7,308 nt of DNA, from positions 1 to 7,308 of the forward strand of contig CAJAHV010000239.1 in assembly GCA_903939555.1 (NCBI GenBank), given 5' to 3'. Position 1 is the first letter of the stretch, and every line of letters starts with the position of its first letter. This document shows positions 1 through 6,398 of the stretch, piece after piece. The notes under the pieces were generated by a model. It was not told the DNA's origin. It worked only from the letters and a program-made list of their open reading frames with translations, and did no database searches. The position numbers and the translations under genes were made by a program. This DNA comes from an uncultured Alphaproteobacteria bacterium (GTDB lineage: Bacteria; Pseudomonadota; Alphaproteobacteria; Sphingomonadales; Sphingomonadaceae).

Positions 1-180
1 CTGGCCGCGCGCATCGATCGTCTCGGCCGCCGCAATCGGCGCCGCCGCTAACTCCGCCATCGTACCAATCGCGCTGATCCGCCCGCCCACCATAGCGACA
101 TAGCCATGCGGAAACACCCGGCGCCCGGCATCGATGGTGATGACATGGGCATTGGTAATGAGCGTATCGGCGCGGGGCAT
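1..180 (-). CDS. Amidohydrolase N-terminus (deaminase/chlorohydrolase type), partial
   Basis: The first 60 codons are present and the gene runs off the left edge. The translation opens with MPRADTLITNAHVITIDAG and continues through a GGRISAIG segment to an ETIDARGQ end. This is the usual N-terminal beta-sandwich of metal-dependent amidohydrolases of the cytosine deaminase / S-adenosylhomocysteine deaminase / TrzA-AtzA type (pattern: nucleophile-free strand, then 'GGRIxAIG', then 'IDARG' just before the metal-binding HxH). The HxH motif and all other catalytic residues would lie outside the window, so hydrolytic activity and substrate cannot be judged. The ATG at 178-180 is preceded by GAGGG (189-193) with an 8-nt spacer, which supports this start. 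It begins 11 bp after the stop of the triple RidA gene, so it is very likely co-transcribed. Members usually deaminate or hydrolyse C-N (or C-Cl) bonds on rings in the cytoplasm. Family call is fairly sure; the exact reaction is unknown. Confidence 0.8.
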   Translation of the reverse strand, partial: MPRADTLITNAHVITIDAGRRVFPHGYVAMVGGRISAIGTMAELAAAPIAAAETIDARGQ

Positions 181-191
181 GGCGTCAGCCC

Positions 192-1550
192 TCAATCCGG
201 CACATAAGCGATCAGGTCGAGCAGGGCATTTGCGCCCGGCACCACAAGCGGCCCGCCCACCTTCATGGTGGTAGAAGCCGGCTTGATGCCGGGGAAATGC
301 GCGGCCCACTCTTGGATGCTGTCCGCAAACCAGGTGCCATCATCATGAAAGCAGGCGCGGCGCACTACATTTGACAGGCTGGTGCCGCCGGCCTCGCAGA
401 TGGCAGCGACATTCTTGAGCATGTACCGCATCTGGTTCTGCCCCGGCAGGCCATACCAGGGAAACTCGGGGTGGCGAACCATGCCATCCGCCAGCACGCC
501 GCGCGAATCGCACGCCATCTGCTGGCTGAGGAACATGAAGTTGCCGACCTTGACCGCCTGCGGCTCATGGCTCCACGGCTCGGGCGCATCGGAGGTTTCG
601 ATCCGCTCGATTTGCAACTTACTATCATTGGCGAGCAGCGTGAAGGCGATTTCGATGCGGCTGCCCATCGTACCAAGGCCCATATAGGGAATGACGACCC
701 GCGCTGGTGGATTGTTGGGGAACCAGCGCTTCCATACCCGGTCCATGCCGGCATAGTCATTCGGATGGCCGATAAAGACCTCGGCCTTGACCGCGCGCTC
801 CAGCGACGAGCCGGCAGCCTCGGCAATCGCGGCGAGCTTGGAGAGCGTATACTCCGTCTGCGCCTCGATAGGCGAGCCATACCAGATATAGGGGTTCACC
901 CGCGCCGCCTTGGCTAATGCGCTGGGCGCACCCATAGAGCGGTTCTCACCATAATCGCCCACCCAATCGGTCGGAACCTCACCCGCCAGGAACACCCAGT
1001 CCCCGCGGCGCAGCGCCGGGGAGTATCCGGCGAGCGGCCTCGGCACGCCGGCAGGAGCAGCGAAGCCCTGCGGCACCGAATTTGGATCATCGATGGCGAT
1101 CATATCCACTTCGATCCGCGCACCGCGCACCGGCAGGGCGCGGATGCCGACAGCGGTGGAGGCCGGGCGCGGCTCCTGAATATAATCGTTGCGGGTGTCT
1201 AGATAGGGCGAGATGCTGAGCTCGGGCCAGCAATCCCCGGTCTTGAACTGCTCATAGGTGGGCGCTTCGGAGGGGAACCACTGCCAGATGCGCGCCACGT
1301 CACGGGCGATGTCGCAGCCGGCATTGGCCAGCGTGCGCTTGAGCGTTTCCATGACGAAGCGGGATTGCAGCGCCTGCTCATCTGCCAGATTGGGGTTGGC
1401 GGCCTTGGCTTCCGGGGCAATACCGGTCTTGAAATCGCTGGCCAACTGGCCAGAGACGAACACCCAGCCACCGGCCTTGACCGCTGGGGAATAGGGCATC
1501 AACGGCGCTGGAATGTCGGGCCAGATGGCTTGCGGGGCTTTGTTGCTCAT
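192..1550 (-). CDS. Triple-domain RidA (YjgF/YER057c/UK114) family protein
   Basis: A 452-residue protein built of three successive RidA-like domains, roughly residues 15-153, 170-306 and 324-450; single-domain family members are about 130 residues. Domains 1 and 2 open with matching motifs (PYSPAVKAGGWVFVSGQ at about 19-35; GYSPALRRGDWVFLAGE at about 175-191). Domain 3 has a weaker copy (AVKVGNFMFLSQQ, about 332-344). In archetypal RidA an Arg (R105) and a Glu (E120) line the site that deaminates enamines/imines. Here domain 2 keeps both (PPAR, R284; RIE, E300). Domain 1 has PAS (S131) but keeps E147. Domain 3 has PAS (S426) and Leu at the Glu position. No signal peptide or membrane segment is seen, so it is probably cytoplasmic. 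It overlaps the dehydrogenase stop by an ATGA and ends 11 bp before the amidohydrolase. I infer a role with a reactive nitrogen intermediate of the same pathway, perhaps a 2-aminomuconate-deaminase-like hydrolytic deamination. A structural or binding role is also possible. Confidence 0.9.
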   Translation of the reverse strand: MSNKAPQAIWPDIPAPLMPYSPAVKAGGWVFVSGQLASDFKTGIAPEAKAANPNLADEQALQSRFVMETLKRTLANAGCDIARDVARIWQWFPSEAPTYEQFKTGDCWPELSISPYLDTRNDYIQEPRPASTAVGIRALPVRGARIEVDMIAIDDPNSVPQGFAAPAGVPRPLAGYSPALRRGDWVFLAGEVPTDWVGDYGENRSMGAPSALAKAARVNPYIWYGSPIEAQTEYTLSKLAAIAEAAGSSLERAVKAEVFIGHPNDYAGMDRVWKRWFPNNPPARVVIPYMGLGTMGSRIEIAFTLLANDSKLQIERIETSDAPEPWSHEPQAVKVGNFMFLSQQMACDSRGVLADGMVRHPEFPWYGLPGQNQMRYMLKNVAAICEAGGTSLSNVVRRACFHDDGTWFADSIQEWAAHFPGIKPASTTMKVGGPLVVPGANALLDLIAYVPD

Positions 1551-2467
1551 GCGTCTTTCTCCGGATGGTGAGCCGACCGTGCGACCTCTGCTGGCAGGGC
1601 GCCGATGGCGGCCCAATCGATGTCGGGACCATGGCGGGCAACAAGTGCCGCCAACTGGGCCTCGATAATGGTGAGAAACGGCGCCGCCACCTGCCCGGCG
1701 GCAGCGACCTCGGCGAACAGCCGCATGTCCTTGCGGCCAAGTGCGGCTCTGAAGCCGGCGGGGTGGAAGCGCTCCTCCACCAGCATGGCACCAAAGTTGC
1801 GGTAGATCGGCGAATCGAACAGCGTGCCGGTGAGTACTTCGAGGAAAGCTCCCGGCGCGATTCCGGCCTGGCCAGCCACGGCTATGGCCTCGCCCATGGC
1901 CTCGATGGCAGCCATGATCATGAAATTGCCGGCGAGTTTGACAACATTGGCCTGCCCCGGCGCGCTGCCGACCGGGAATAGCCGCTGCCCGAGCGCGGCG
2001 AGCAGCGGCGCGGCGCGGCTGATATCGGTTTCCGCGCCCGATGCGATGATGAATAAGGCGCCGGTCGCCGCCGCCGGCGGGCGGCCGAACACCGGCGCGG
2101 AAACATAGGCCTGGCCGGCTGCGGCATGGGCGGCCGCAAGTCGCTCGGCCGTGGCCGGCGCGATGGTGCTCATCGAGACATGCAGCCCACCGGGCGCCAT
2201 GCCGGCGATAAGACCTTCGGGGCCGCTGGCCACTGCATCGAGCGCCGCATCATCGGTAAGCATGGTGAAGACGATCTGTGCCAAGGCGGTCGCCGCCGCA
2301 GGCGTAGCGGCGACGCTGGCTCCAGCCTCCACAAGAGGTGCGGTGCGCCCTGCCGACCGGTTCCACACCGTCACGCGGTGCCCGGCGGCAACCAACCGCG
2401 CAGCCATAGGCGCACCCATTCCGCCAAGGCCTAGAAAAGCCAGGGCCTGGGGTGCTGCAGCGCTCAC
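1547..2467 (-). CDS. NAD(P)-dependent beta-hydroxyacid dehydrogenase (3-hydroxyisobutyrate dehydrogenase-like)
   Basis: A 306-residue cytoplasmic oxidoreductase of normal family length. A Rossmann nucleotide-binding motif GLGGMGAPMAARL lies at residues 13-25. The second strand ends in VWNRS (34-38); Asn-Arg after this strand, as in the NADPH-using GLYR1-like members, suggests NADP(H) over NAD(H). The C-terminal helical domain holds the family catalytic lysine (K177 in VVKLAGNFM) with N181, and the conserved RKDMRLF (245-251). The substrate motif is altered: where 3-hydroxyisobutyrate dehydrogenases have APVSGG, this protein has APVFGRP (124-130), so 3-hydroxyisobutyrate itself is unlikely. 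The start is GTG at 2465-2467, overlapping the transporter stop as GTGA. No good Shine-Dalgarno sequence precedes it, so translation is probably coupled. The family reversibly oxidises a hydroxy acid to a semialdehyde or keto acid; the real substrate here is unknown. The related imine reductases lack the Lys, so a hydroxy-acid or carbonyl substrate fits better. Confidence 0.88.
   Translation of the reverse strand: MSAAAPQALAFLGLGGMGAPMAARLVAAGHRVTVWNRSAGRTAPLVEAGASVAATPAAATALAQIVFTMLTDDAALDAVASGPEGLIAGMAPGGLHVSMSTIAPATAERLAAAHAAAGQAYVSAPVFGRPPAAATGALFIIASGAETDISRAAPLLAALGQRLFPVGSAPGQANVVKLAGNFMIMAAIEAMGEAIAVAGQAGIAPGAFLEVLTGTLFDSPIYRNFGAMLVEERFHPAGFRAALGRKDMRLFAEVAAAGQVAAPFLTIIEAQLAALVARHGPDIDWAAIGALPAEVARSAHHPEKDA
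1559..1562 (-). promoter_or_regulatory. Ribosome binding site of the triple RidA gene
   Basis: Read on the minus strand, GGAG (in GGAGAAAG) stands 8 nt before the ATG at 1548-1550. It decides the start. The frame is open up to an ATG at 1614-1616, but those 22 extra codons are Arg/Gly/Pro-rich, do not resemble a RidA domain, and lie entirely inside the dehydrogenase gene. The downstream ATG also gives the 4-bp ATGA overlap typical of coupled genes. Confidence 0.7.
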
Positions 2468-3885
2468 GAAGCGCGAAGCTGCGAGGCATCGCGGGCAGTG
2501 TGCAGCACCTTTTCATCGAGCCGATAGAGCAGCAGCACCAGTATCGAGATGAACGAGCAGGCAGCCGGGAGATAGGTGACGCCGATCAGCGCCGCCTGCC
2601 GCACTGCTTCATAAGATTCCGGCGTCACCTTAGACTTGGCATCAAATCCCGCCCAGCTCAATGCGAAGCCTACCACGGCGGGGCCGATGGCGCCGGCAAA
2701 CTTCTCCACGAAGCTGAACACGGCGGTATACATGCCCTCGCGGCGCAGGCCGGTCTGGTGGCTGTCCCACTCGATGGCGTCTGTCACCATCGACATGGCG
2801 AAGAGCACGTTGCCAGCAAAACCGATGCCGAGCAGAACGCCGCGCAGGCCCAGCGCCCAATCCGGCTCACCGGGCACCGCGAAGATCCAAGACGAATAAG
2901 CGGCGGTGGCGAAAAGGGCCGAAAGGATATAGCCGCCACGCTTGCCGACCTTCCGGGCGATGCGCAGCAGCAGCGGCGTCGCCACGATCGAGGTGATGAC
3001 CATTGGTAGGCCGATCAACGCCATCGCGCCGCTCGAGCGCTGAAGCACCTGCACGACCATGAAGAAGGTGGCGGCCTGGCTGGCATAGACGGCGATAAGC
3101 TGAAAGGTCTTGACGCCCATGATGGTCATGAAGGCCTTGTTGTGTAGGAAACTGCGGAACTGCTCGCGCCACGGTATTTGCGTGGTGGTGCGCAGGCTGG
3201 CCGGCGCGCGTCGGGTGCCGCGCCAGGCGATGAGCGTGGAGCCGAGGATCAGCACGGCGAACAGCACCGAAAGCTGAGTATAATCCTGTTGCACATTGAG
3301 TTGGACATTGTCCTTCCGGCCATCCGACAGCCAGCCGAGGATGAGACCGGCGCCAGCGCCGGCCATGGTGAGGCCGATGCCGGCAAAGATCACCCGCCAG
3401 CCATGGATCGTGGATCGTTCGTGATAACCGTTGGTCATCTCGGCCGGCATGGCGATGAACGGCACGTTGAAGGTGGAATAGGCAGTGCCGTAGAAAATGA
3501 GCGCGAAGCTAACATAAACGATGGTTGCCAGATCATCCCCGGTGAACGGAACGTTGAAGCACATTAGGATGGCGATGGCGCACATGAACGCGCCCGCCAG
3601 CAGATAGGGCCGGCGACGGCCGCCGAAGCGATCCGGCGTCTTGTCGCTAACATAACCCATCAGCGGATCGTTGAGGGCATCGATTATGCGCGAGCCCGAG
3701 AGCAGCAGCCCGGCGATCCAGCCCGACATGCCGACAATGGTGGTGAGATAGAACAGGATCAGGCCGCCGACAGAGTTCATCAGCAGCGCCATGCCAAAGG
3801 CGCCGATGCCCCAGCTGACTTTGATGGACGTCGGCAGAACATCATAAACGGAATGACGCGGCGCGTTGGCTTTGGCTTGCGACAT
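2464..3885 (-). CDS. MFS transporter, GPH (MelB-type) cation symporter family
   Basis: A 473-residue inner-membrane protein with about twelve hydrophobic segments, the usual size of glycoside-pentoside-hexuronide:cation symporters. Near the N-terminus IIDALNDPLMGYVSDKT (67-83) and the basic RFGGRRRPYLL (86-96) match the family loop and helix. D69, N72 and D73 align with MelB D55, N58 and D59, the Na+ site, so cation coupling is plausible. Late in the protein TDAIEWDSHQTGLRREGMY (368-386) followed by a FSFVEKFAGAIGP helix is a second GPH hallmark. A charged loop at about 222-245 separates the two halves. It is the first gene after the terminator that follows the TonB-dependent receptor, and its stop overlaps the dehydrogenase start. 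Sphingomonad-type loci often pair such a symporter with a TonB-dependent receptor for two-membrane uptake; that partnership is inferred from position. The ATG at 3888 would add one Met; the one at 3885 is better spaced from the ribosome site. The substrate need not be a sugar. Confidence 0.9.
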   Translation of the reverse strand: MSQAKANAPRHSVYDVLPTSIKVSWGIGAFGMALLMNSVGGLILFYLTTIVGMSGWIAGLLLSGSRIIDALNDPLMGYVSDKTPDRFGGRRRPYLLAGAFMCAIAILMCFNVPFTGDDLATIVYVSFALIFYGTAYSTFNVPFIAMPAEMTNGYHERSTIHGWRVIFAGIGLTMAGAGAGLILGWLSDGRKDNVQLNVQQDYTQLSVLFAVLILGSTLIAWRGTRRAPASLRTTTQIPWREQFRSFLHNKAFMTIMGVKTFQLIAVYASQAATFFMVVQVLQRSSGAMALIGLPMVITSIVATPLLLRIARKVGKRGGYILSALFATAAYSSWIFAVPGEPDWALGLRGVLLGIGFAGNVLFAMSMVTDAIEWDSHQTGLRREGMYTAVFSFVEKFAGAIGPAVVGFALSWAGFDAKSKVTPESYEAVRQAALIGVTYLPAACSFISILVLLLYRLDEKVLHTARDASQLRAS

Positions 3886-3889
3886 CATG

Positions 3890-3895
3890 CCTCCT
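3890..3895 (-). promoter_or_regulatory. Ribosome binding site of the GPH transporter gene
   Basis: A full AGGAGG on the minus strand is followed by CATGATG. The spacer is only 1 nt to the first ATG (3886-3888) but 4 nt to the second (3883-3885), which favours the second as the true start. It lies only a few bases past the T-tract of the upstream terminator, so ribosome binding on read-through transcripts would occur right beside the hairpin. Confidence 0.65.
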
Positions 3896-3897
3896 GT

Positions 3898-3939
3898 AAA
3901 GAAAACGCCGGGGCCATGGGTTGTACCGTGGCCCCGGCG
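3898..3939 (-). terminator. Rho-independent terminator after the TonB-dependent receptor
   Basis: The arms 3906-3916 and 3929-3939 are perfect 11-bp inverted repeats (CGCCGGGGCCA / TGGCCCCGGCG). Two further G-C pairs and a G-T wobble close the stem further, leaving a 6-nt loop. On the minus strand the hairpin is followed directly by TTTTCTTT (3905-3898). It begins 6 bp after the receptor stop codon. It probably ends most receptor transcripts and lets a fraction read through into the transporter operon, since no separate promoter fits between it and the transporter ribosome site. Confidence 0.9.
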
Positions 3940-3945
3940 CGTTGG

Positions 3946-6312
3946 TTAGAAGTTGGCAGCCACGGTAACGCCGAACGTGCGCCGCTCACCAAGGGCAGCT
4001 TGATTGTTGCGGACATTCTGAATGACAAAGACGCTTTGGATGTACTTTTTATCGAACAGGTTGTTGGTCCAGAACCAAGCCTTCCAATTCTTATCCTGAA
4101 CGCCGATGCGGGTGTTGACCAGCGAGTATGGCGCGATCTCGGAGGCATTGACGATGTCAGTGAATTGCTTGGACTGGTAGGTGATGTCACCGCCCACAAA
4201 GAAGTCCCAACGGTCCGAGATCGGCCGTGTATAGTCGAAGCCCAGCGTGCCGGCGAATTTGGAGGTCCGCTCAATCTGATTGCCGCTGATATCTGCGCTA
4301 ACAGGGCAATTGTCACCGGTGCAAAGACCGATAAAATTGCCAGCGATAACTCCATTCTTGTACTCAGGGTTCATCCATGCGGCCGAGTAGGTGAAGATCA
4401 GTTCGGGAGTGGCGCGCCACAGCCCGTCCAGCTCGACACCATAAGATCGTGCAGCGCCGTTGATTGCGTAAATGTTAGGCGGCACCGTTCCGAATACCGG
4501 CACCGCCGGCGGGATGTAGTTCTGCGGCTGTACAAAGTTCTGTTTTTTGGTCCAATTAACGTAAAAGGCGGCAACATTGGCGATAAGAGTGTTACCAAAG
4601 AAACTATTTTTGGAACCGATTTCGTAGGTCCAGTTTTCTTCCTCGCCAAACGCCTGCTCTGAGAGGTTGAGGTTGACAGTGCCAGTCCTGAGGCCGTTGA
4701 AGCCACCGTTCTTTAAGCCCTTGGCCGCCGAAGCATAGAGCATATTATCCGATGATACTTGGTAGTCGACACTGAAACGCGGCGCGAAATTATTGTAGCT
4801 AGCCTCAAGTGGTGCCGAACCAACGACCTGCAGATCGCTGAAGCTTATTTGAGTCCAATTGTAACGGCCTTCTGCGCCGAGCGTCAGCCGGTTATCGAAC
4901 AACTTTACTGAAGCACGTCCGAAAACTGAGTCGGTGGTGAACTTCTGGTCGGCATTTCGTGCTACGATAACCAAACCAACTGTCGGTCGGGCAAAAGGAT
5001 CTGACGAGAAACGGACTCGCGGTTGACCAGAGGCAACGGGGGTAAAATAGAATAAATATTGGTCACGCGAATCCCAGCGTAAATAGCCGCCATCCAGTGA
5101 GATTTTCTCGGTAGGCTTCCAGTTGGCACGAACTTCATGACTATTGTATTTAAGACGCCCTCCCTCGTGCTGGAAGTTGCGACTAGCGATCCCGGTCGGA
5201 TTGAAGTTGTTGGTGAAGGCGCCAATCTCCTCCTGCGCTTCGCCTCGAGCGAAGCCATATTGATACTGTATATAGAAATTGTCAGTAGCCTGCCAGCCAG
5301 CCGTGATATTGGCGATTTCCGTCTTTGAAATCGTCGGAGCCTGTTCCACGGAGAAGGGTGCCGTCGGCACATTTGGGTTATTGCGCAGCGCACTTGGGTC
5401 AACCGGGAAACGGCCGCAAAACAGCGAAGGACGACGGGTCACAGGACCGACAGGACCGCAGTTCAACTTGTCATCAACCGAAGTGCCGTCAACGGCGTAA
5501 TACGGACGCAATTCTTCCTGCCTGCGATTTTGCTGGTAAAAGCCGCTGACCGTAATGGTGTCAGTCGGCGTGAAAACAACCTTTGCCGAATAGGCTTCTC
5601 GATTGGAACCGCCGAAGCGATCAAGATCGCCCGCCGAAACTGGAAGATTGTTCTTCCACGAGCCATCGTAAAGCATCTTGCCAATGAAGAGGCGCGCCGA
5701 AAGGATGTCCTTGATGAGCGGGCCGCCGACGCCGATCTGGACTTCCTTTCGGCCATAACTTCCGGCTGTGGCCTGGGCGTTGACCTGAAACTCGTTACCA
5801 GGCGTATTGGTGACGAAGTTAATTGCCCCGGCAAAAGTGTTCTGACCGTAAAGCGCCGACTGCGGGCCCTTGACGACTTCAACACGTTGCCAATCACCCA
5901 GAGAATTGTCGACCATGTAACCACGCTGTAGATAAATGCCATCGAGGAACACCCCGACGTTGCCGACAGGGTTCGTCGTATCGACCTGCTGCAGGCCGCG
6001 AATGACGGCGTTACCGTGGAATGTGGTCACGAAATCCTTGAACTGCAGGCTGGGCGTGAAGCGCGACAGACTCTCCAGATCGGTGATGCCCTTGTCCAGC
6101 AGTGCTTCGGCGGTCTGCGCGGTAATCGACAGCGGCACTTCTTGCAGCCGCTCAGACGAGCGGCGGGCCGTGACAATGATCTCGCCATCCATGGCTTCAT
6201 CCACGGCGACGGCAGCCGCCTGCTGCGCCTGGGCGGCTGTGGCGATGAACGCCGAGGCCATGACGGCGAGCGAACTGCCCATCATCAGGCCGAAGGTCTT
6301 TTTCGTTGTCAT
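3946..6312 (-). CDS. TonB-dependent outer-membrane receptor
   Basis: A 788-residue outer-membrane active transporter. Residues 1-29 form a signal peptide (KK, a hydrophobic core, then ATAAQA, likely cleaved before Q30). A TonB-box-like segment EIIVTARR follows at 44-51. The plug domain spans about 55-170, with QEVPLSITA, the IRGL motif (104-107), FLDGIYLQRG (122-131) and VEVVKGPQSALYGQNTFAGAI from 144 onward. The rest is a 22-strand-type barrel rich in alternating aromatic residues, with the family C-terminal NLFDKKY (751-757) and a terminal Phe. There is no N-terminal STN signalling domain, so it is not expected to work with an anti-sigma factor. Two Cys pairs sit in predicted loops (C285/C299 and C664/C669) and could form disulphides. 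AAGGGG ends 6 nt before the ATG. The ligand is unknown; the plug layout is that of the large sphingomonad/Caulobacter-type receptors used for carbohydrates and aromatic or other carbon sources, rather than a proven siderophore receptor. A strong terminator follows it. Confidence 0.95.
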   Translation of the reverse strand: MTTKKTFGLMMGSSLAVMASAFIATAAQAQQAAAVAVDEAMDGEIIVTARRSSERLQEVPLSITAQTAEALLDKGITDLESLSRFTPSLQFKDFVTTFHGNAVIRGLQQVDTTNPVGNVGVFLDGIYLQRGYMVDNSLGDWQRVEVVKGPQSALYGQNTFAGAINFVTNTPGNEFQVNAQATAGSYGRKEVQIGVGGPLIKDILSARLFIGKMLYDGSWKNNLPVSAGDLDRFGGSNREAYSAKVVFTPTDTITVSGFYQQNRRQEELRPYYAVDGTSVDDKLNCGPVGPVTRRPSLFCGRFPVDPSALRNNPNVPTAPFSVEQAPTISKTEIANITAGWQATDNFYIQYQYGFARGEAQEEIGAFTNNFNPTGIASRNFQHEGGRLKYNSHEVRANWKPTEKISLDGGYLRWDSRDQYLFYFTPVASGQPRVRFSSDPFARPTVGLVIVARNADQKFTTDSVFGRASVKLFDNRLTLGAEGRYNWTQISFSDLQVVGSAPLEASYNNFAPRFSVDYQVSSDNMLYASAAKGLKNGGFNGLRTGTVNLNLSEQAFGEEENWTYEIGSKNSFFGNTLIANVAAFYVNWTKKQNFVQPQNYIPPAVPVFGTVPPNIYAINGAARSYGVELDGLWRATPELIFTYSAAWMNPEYKNGVIAGNFIGLCTGDNCPVSADISGNQIERTSKFAGTLGFDYTRPISDRWDFFVGGDITYQSKQFTDIVNASEIAPYSLVNTRIGVQDKNWKAWFWTNNLFDKKYIQSVFVIQNVRNNQAALGERRTFGVTVAANF

Positions 6313-6398
6313 AACATTCCCCTTGAAGTTGATGAAAAAATCGAATTTTCAATTTCCTGGGCCGAAGCGGCCTCTGTTATTGTTCTTGCCCTTGTCCG
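6313..6398 (-). promoter_or_regulatory. Intergenic leader of the receptor gene, with small hairpin and AT-rich palindrome
   Basis: These 86 bp separate the hydrolase stop from the receptor ATG. On the minus strand they hold, in order: a short 5-bp GC hairpin (GGCCG-CTT-CGGCC, 6360-6372) with no T-tract right after it; an AT-rich 19-bp imperfect palindrome (6333-6351, arms TGAAAA/TTTTCA); and the receptor ribosome site AAGGGG (6319-6324), 6 nt before the ATG. I see no convincing -35/-10 pair. The hairpin could be a weak terminator or processing site and the palindrome a possible operator; both are guesses from pattern only. Confidence 0.3.

Noticed and set aside
1551..1616. N-terminal 22-residue extension of the triple RidA protein
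   Set aside because: Arg/Gly/Pro-rich, not RidA-like, lies within the dehydrogenase gene, and a well-placed GGAG supports the ATG at 1550.
1547..2467. Imine reductase identity for the dehydrogenase, tempting beside a RidA protein
   Set aside because: The family catalytic Lys (K177) and following Asn are kept, which fits beta-hydroxyacid dehydrogenases; imine reductases replace this Lys.
2452..3009. A 185-codon open frame on the plus strand
   Set aside because: His/Arg/Gly-rich translation with no domain, fully antisense to the GPH transporter; typical of antisense frames in GC-rich genes.
3853..4662. A 269-codon open frame on the plus strand
   Set aside because: It lies antisense to the transporter start and the receptor 3' end, spans the terminator hairpin, has no recognisable domain, and the minus-strand genes here are certain.
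6340..6360. A -35-like TTGAAA on the minus strand before the receptor gene
   Set aside because: At the normal spacing the -10 would fall on the ribosome binding site with no TATAAT-like sequence, so it cannot be supported as the receptor promoter.
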